From positions 1 to 19,331 of the forward strand of contig CALDMA010000031.1 of NCBI GenBank assembly GCA_937915075.1: a stretch of 19,331 nucleotides of DNA. The letters run 5' to 3'. Each line of letters opens with the position of its first letter. Position 1 is the first letter of the stretch. The position numbers and the translations under genes were made by a program. The notes beneath the pieces are model-generated. The model saw only the letters and a program-made list of their open reading frames with translations, had not been told where the DNA came from and did not search any database. Positions 16,836 through 19,331 of the stretch are shown here, in pieces. The stretch comes from an uncultured Oscillospiraceae bacterium (lineage in GTDB: Bacteria; Bacillota; Clostridia; Oscillospirales; Oscillospiraceae).

Positions 16836-17406
16836 ACGGCTGCTGTTGCTGCTGGGAATTGGTCTGGCTGATCTCGGGCAGAAACTCCATGAAGCGGATG
16901 GAATAGAGGTCCGCGCTGATATAGCTCTGCTCGTCGGGCTGATAGAGCGCGATGTAGTCGTTGCCGACCTCGTAGAGGATGCCGTGGGTGACGATGGTGT
17001 TCTGCGTACCGATCAAAAAGCTCACGATCACGCTGCGTCCCACGTTGCGCGCCATCAGGCTCTTCCACGAGCTGTGCAATATCTGCTCCGAGGCGCTCAT
17101 GCCCGGCGTAGGCGACGGCATGGGGCCGAGCGTCGTATCCGTCCGGCGGCTGTCCTGCAATACACCCGGCGTCATGCCCTGTGCCGCTCCCCCCTGCGCC
17201 GCGCTGGGCGCCATGCCCTGCTGCCGGCCGTTTTGCGCCACGCCGCCCTGCGCGGAGCCGAAGGCGCGGCCCACCATCTGCTGCGACCTTGTCTGCATGG
17301 TGCTGTTGTCGATCATGGTCTGGTATGTGCTCGCGTCTCCCTGCGTCATCACGGCAGGAAGATAGCGGTCGTTGTCCGGCGCGCCGCAGCGCGTGAGCTC
17401 GATCAT
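16834..17406 (-). CDS. gerQ: GerQ-like spore coat protein
   Basis: A 190-aa protein whose C-terminal 70 residues match the Spore_GerQ pattern: LMARNVGRSVIVSFL, then HGILYEVGNDYIALYQPD and SADLYSIRFMEFL, equivalent to the L..N.GK...G.i...G.dyi.l.d...  ..YldyI.F layout of GerQ. The N-terminal half is low complexity (Gln/Gly/Ala/Met-rich) and the C-terminus ends in a Gln run. The start at 17406 is preferred over the ATG at 17415, because the AAAGGA ribosome site touches the latter but is nine bases from the former. It lies just downstream of cwlJ; in Bacillus subtilis GerQ is needed to place CwlJ in the spore. Only one Lys is present, unusual given that Bacillus GerQ is lysine-crosslinked by transglutaminase. 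By eye, without alignment, GerQ is likely but not proven. Confidence 0.75.
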   Translation of the reverse strand: MIELTRCGAPDNDRYLPAVMTQGDASTYQTMIDNSTMQTRSQQMVGRAFGSAQGGVAQNGRQQGMAPSAAQGGAAQGMTPGVLQDSRRTDTTLGPMPSPTPGMSASEQILHSSWKSLMARNVGRSVIVSFLIGTQNTIVTHGILYEVGNDYIALYQPDEQSYISADLYSIRFMEFLPEISQTNSQQQQQP

Positions 17407-17442
17407 AGCGTCCATTCCTTTCAGAGCCTTGGATTTCGTCTC

Positions 17443-17883
17443 TTATGTATCGTAGTAGGCTTCCGTGGGGTCGTAGAAGCAGTGGTCGCCGATGCGCACG
17501 CGGAACACCCCGACCTGCGAGGGAAAGTTCTGACGGCAGGTGTCCGAAAAGGGATTGAAAAACCACAGCGCATCCCCGAGCCCCGTCAGACGGTTGCCCG
17601 CCATGGCCCAATCCGCGATGGAATAGTGGACGTCCGTCGGGCGCATATTGTAGATGTTCTGCGGGTTGTAGGCCCCACGCTCCGTCTCGCTCGCGCAGAC
17701 GAACTGCCCCGGCTGCATAATGATCTTGCGGATGCTGCCCTGCCCCACGCGGGCGTATTCGCCGCCCGAGGCGGTCACGCGGTTCATCACGACGCTCGCC
17801 ACCGCCTTCATGCCGTTCTCCCCCTCGCCGCCCGCCTCGCACTCGATGAGCCGCGCCAGCAGCTCGCGGTCGGAGTAGGCCAT
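17443..17883 (-). CDS. cwlJ: Spore cortex-lytic enzyme CwlJ (cell wall hydrolase, Hydrolase_2)
   Basis: A 146-aa SleB/CwlJ-family hydrolase that degrades muramic-delta-lactam cortex peptidoglycan during germination. The opening RELLARLIECEAGGEGENGMKAVASVVMNRV contains the conserved EA.GE block with the putative catalytic Glu16, followed by FVC, MAGNRLTGLGDALWFFNP and HCFY blocks. Lack of a signal peptide and of a peptidoglycan-binding domain points to CwlJ rather than SleB; CwlJ is made in the mother cell and sits at the coat. AAGGAGG lies nine bases before the ATG. The gerQ-like gene follows after about 36 bases, reproducing the Bacillus cwlJ-gerQ operon. No convincing sigma-E or sigma-G promoter could be assigned; an A6T7 tract lies upstream at 17947-17959. 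Confidence 0.9.
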   Translation of the reverse strand: MAYSDRELLARLIECEAGGEGENGMKAVASVVMNRVTASGGEYARVGQGSIRKIIMQPGQFVCASETERGAYNPQNIYNMRPTDVHYSIADWAMAGNRLTGLGDALWFFNPFSDTCRQNFPSQVGVFRVRIGDHCFYDPTEAYYDT

Positions 17884-18037
17884 CGCCTCGCCTCCTTGCC
17901 TGCTGTTTTGTTCATCTCAGCCTATGCGCCGGCGCGTGTCCGTGTGAAAAAATTTTTTTACGGCAGCGGGAACTTTTTTCCGCGCTTTTCGTCAAAGCAT
18001 ATTGTGCGAGGACGAAAAAAGCCCCCGGCCGAGAACG

Positions 18038-18076
18038 ACAGCGCCCCACGGAAGCTCCGTGAGGCGCTGTTTTTTT
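18038..18076. terminator. Stem-loop terminator downstream of ftsK
   Basis: A hairpin of 8 bp plus 6 bp with one mismatch (18038-18052 with 18056-18070, loop AGC) lies 9 bases past the ftsK stop codon. The T7 run (18070-18076) is on the plus strand, so on sequence it is a better plus-strand terminator; in the ftsK direction the first T-run (six T) comes about 18 bases after the stem. Confidence 0.7.
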
Positions 18077-18079
18077 GTT

Positions 18080-19331
18080 TTATGGGAGCTCCTCCTCGAC
18101 CGGCGGATTTTCCTCCTCCGCGTCCTGCGCGGCCATCGCCGCGGAGCTCATCGCGCCGAGGCCGCCGCGCAGCTTGATCTCCTCCCACTTTTCGCGGGTG
18201 ATGAGGAGCTGCCGCGGCTTCGAGCCCTCAAACGGTCCCACGATGCCGCGCTGCTCCATCTCGTCGACGATGCGCGCGGCGCGGGAATAGCCGAGCTTCA
18301 AGCGCCGCTGGAGCATGGAAACGGACGCCTGCCCGGTCTCCATCACCACGTCGATGGCGGCAGGGAGCAGCTCGTCGCCCTCGTCGGCGACCGGCTCGGG
18401 AGCCGCGCCGGAGGGCGCGCCCTTGCCGCCCTTCTCCTTCTCGGCGACCGCCTGCTCGATCTTGTCGATCACGCTCTCATCGTACTGCGCGGCGCCGTTT
18501 GCCTTGACGAAACCGACCACGCGGTCGATCTCCTCGGCGGAGATGAAGCAGCCCTGCACGCGACGGGGCTTGCCCTCGCCGAGCGGGGCGTAGAGCATAT
18601 CGCCACGGCCGACGAGCTTTTCCGCGCCGGTGGTATCGAGAATGATGCGGGATTCGAGCGAGGACGCGACCGCGAAAGCGATGCGGCTCGGGATGTTGGC
18701 CTTCATCAGGCCCGTGATAACGTCCGCCGACGGACGCTGCGTTGCAATGACCAGGTGCATCCCCGCGGCGCGGCCCATCTGCGCCACGCGGCAGATGGAT
18801 TCCTCGACCTCCTTCGCCGCGACAAGCATGAGGTCGGCCAGCTCGTCGATGACGACCACGACGCTCGGCAGCTTCTTGAGCGTTCCGTCCGCTGCGGCAA
18901 GGGCGTTATAGCCCGCAAGGTCCTTGACGTTGCGCTCGGAGAAGAGCTTGTAGCGCTTCATCATCTCGTAGACCGCCCACTGCAAGGCGCCCGCCGCCTT
19001 CTTCGGGTCGGTGACGACCGGAATGAGCAGGTGCGGGATGCCGTTGTAGGGCGCAAGCTCGACCATCTTCGGGTCGACCATGATGAAGCGCACCTCGTCC
19101 GGCGTGGACTTATAGAGCAGGGAAACGATGAGCGAGTTGGTGCAGACGGATTTGCCGGAGCCGGTCGTACCGGCGATGAGGACGTGCGGGAGCTTGGCGA
19201 TGTTGCCGATGATGTTGTTGCCTGCAATGTCCTTGCCGACGGCAAAGGCGACACTCGATTTGTGCTGCGTGAACTCGCGGGACTCCAGTACGTCGCGGAT
19301 GTGGACGGCGGAGACGAGCTTGTTCGGCACC
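18080..19331 (-). CDS. ftsK: DNA translocase FtsK/SpoIIIE, C-terminal part (runs off the window)
   Basis: The last 416 residues of a hexameric DNA pump that moves chromosome DNA through the division or sporulation septum. The reading frame is open to the right edge; the first codons (PNKLVSAVHIRDVLES) correspond to the beta-domain region, so the N-terminal membrane part is outside. Visible here are Walker A AGTTGSGKS (about 53-61), VDPKMVELAPYNGIPHLL, Walker B VVVVIDELADLM (157-168), ATQRPS in the arginine-finger region, and the gamma winged-helix DNA-reading domain near the end (SVSMLQRRLKLGYSRAARIVDEME). A short acidic tail follows. Whether it is the vegetative FtsK or sporulation SpoIIIE cannot be judged without the N-terminus. 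Confidence 0.96.
   Translation of the reverse strand, partial: VPNKLVSAVHIRDVLESREFTQHKSSVAFAVGKDIAGNNIIGNIAKLPHVLIAGTTGSGKSVCTNSLIVSLLYKSTPDEVRFIMVDPKMVELAPYNGIPHLLIPVVTDPKKAAGALQWAVYEMMKRYKLFSERNVKDLAGYNALAAADGTLKKLPSVVVVIDELADLMLVAAKEVEESICRVAQMGRAAGMHLVIATQRPSADVITGLMKANIPSRIAFAVASSLESRIILDTTGAEKLVGRGDMLYAPLGEGKPRRVQGCFISAEEIDRVVGFVKANGAAQYDESVIDKIEQAVAEKEKGGKGAPSGAAPEPVADEGDELLPAAIDVVMETGQASVSMLQRRLKLGYSRAARIVDEMEQRGIVGPFEGSKPRQLLITREKWEEIKLRGGLGAMSSAAMAAQDAEEENPPVEEELP

Noticed and set aside
15803..17842. A 679-codon minus-strand open frame covering manA, gerQ and cwlJ
   Set aside because: It runs through the bidirectional terminator and out of frame with cwlJ and gerQ; no family motifs.
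17884..17960. Sigma-E promoter for cwlJ (CATAGGCT on the minus strand)
   Set aside because: The -10-like octamer matches only about five of eight positions and no -35 box is found at 14-15 bases.

Overview
The window looks like chromosomal DNA from a GC-rich, spore-forming Clostridia (Firmicutes), most likely an Oscillospirales-type gut commensal. This is inferred from strong AGGAGG-type ribosome binding sites, a GerQ/CwlJ spore-germination pair, Gram-positive lipoprotein SBPs, YesM/YesN-type two-component proteins, and a choloylglycine (bile-salt) hydrolase-family enzyme. No tRNA, rRNA, CRISPR array, insertion sequence or phage gene was seen. The sequence is densely coding and no gap between genes exceeds 300 bases.

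Layout. (1) 58-1050: bile-salt-hydrolase/penicillin-acylase family enzyme, followed by a hairpin. (2) 1291-5319: ABC importer operon 1, in the order lipoprotein SBP, fused double permease, ATPase, ending in a bidirectional terminator. (3) 5421-7094 (minus): phosphoglucomutase/phosphomannomutase. (4) 7232-10651, divergent from it: a tightly coupled SBP, sensor histidine kinase and AraC-type response regulator, forming a three-component sensor. (5) 10830-16780: importer operon 2, in the order SBP, ATPase, fused double permease, HAD phosphatase, class I mannose-6-phosphate isomerase, ending in a bidirectional terminator. (6) 16834-17883 (minus): cwlJ followed by gerQ. (7) 18080 to the right edge (minus): the C-terminal part of an FtsK/SpoIIIE translocase.

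How the genes fit together. The SBPs and permeases are of the AfuABC/FbpABC type, which automatic annotation usually labels ferric iron transport. The context argues for phosphorylated sugars instead. The SBP/kinase/regulator trio has the architecture of Staphylococcus aureus HptA/HptS/HptR (a glucose-6-phosphate sensor) and Salmonella PgtC/B/A. The first SBP resembles AfuA, described as a hexose-phosphate binder. The enzymes interleaved with the transporters are phosphoglucomutase, mannose-6-phosphate isomerase and a YihX-like sugar-phosphate phosphatase. The two transporter promoters each carry three copies of one 12-base element (consensus about GKRCAANTCTGM, spaced 20-22 bp). These are candidate binding sites of the response regulator encoded between the operons. 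The model is therefore a sugar-phosphate (or other organophosphate) sensing and dual-uptake regulon. It is inferred from sequence and context only.
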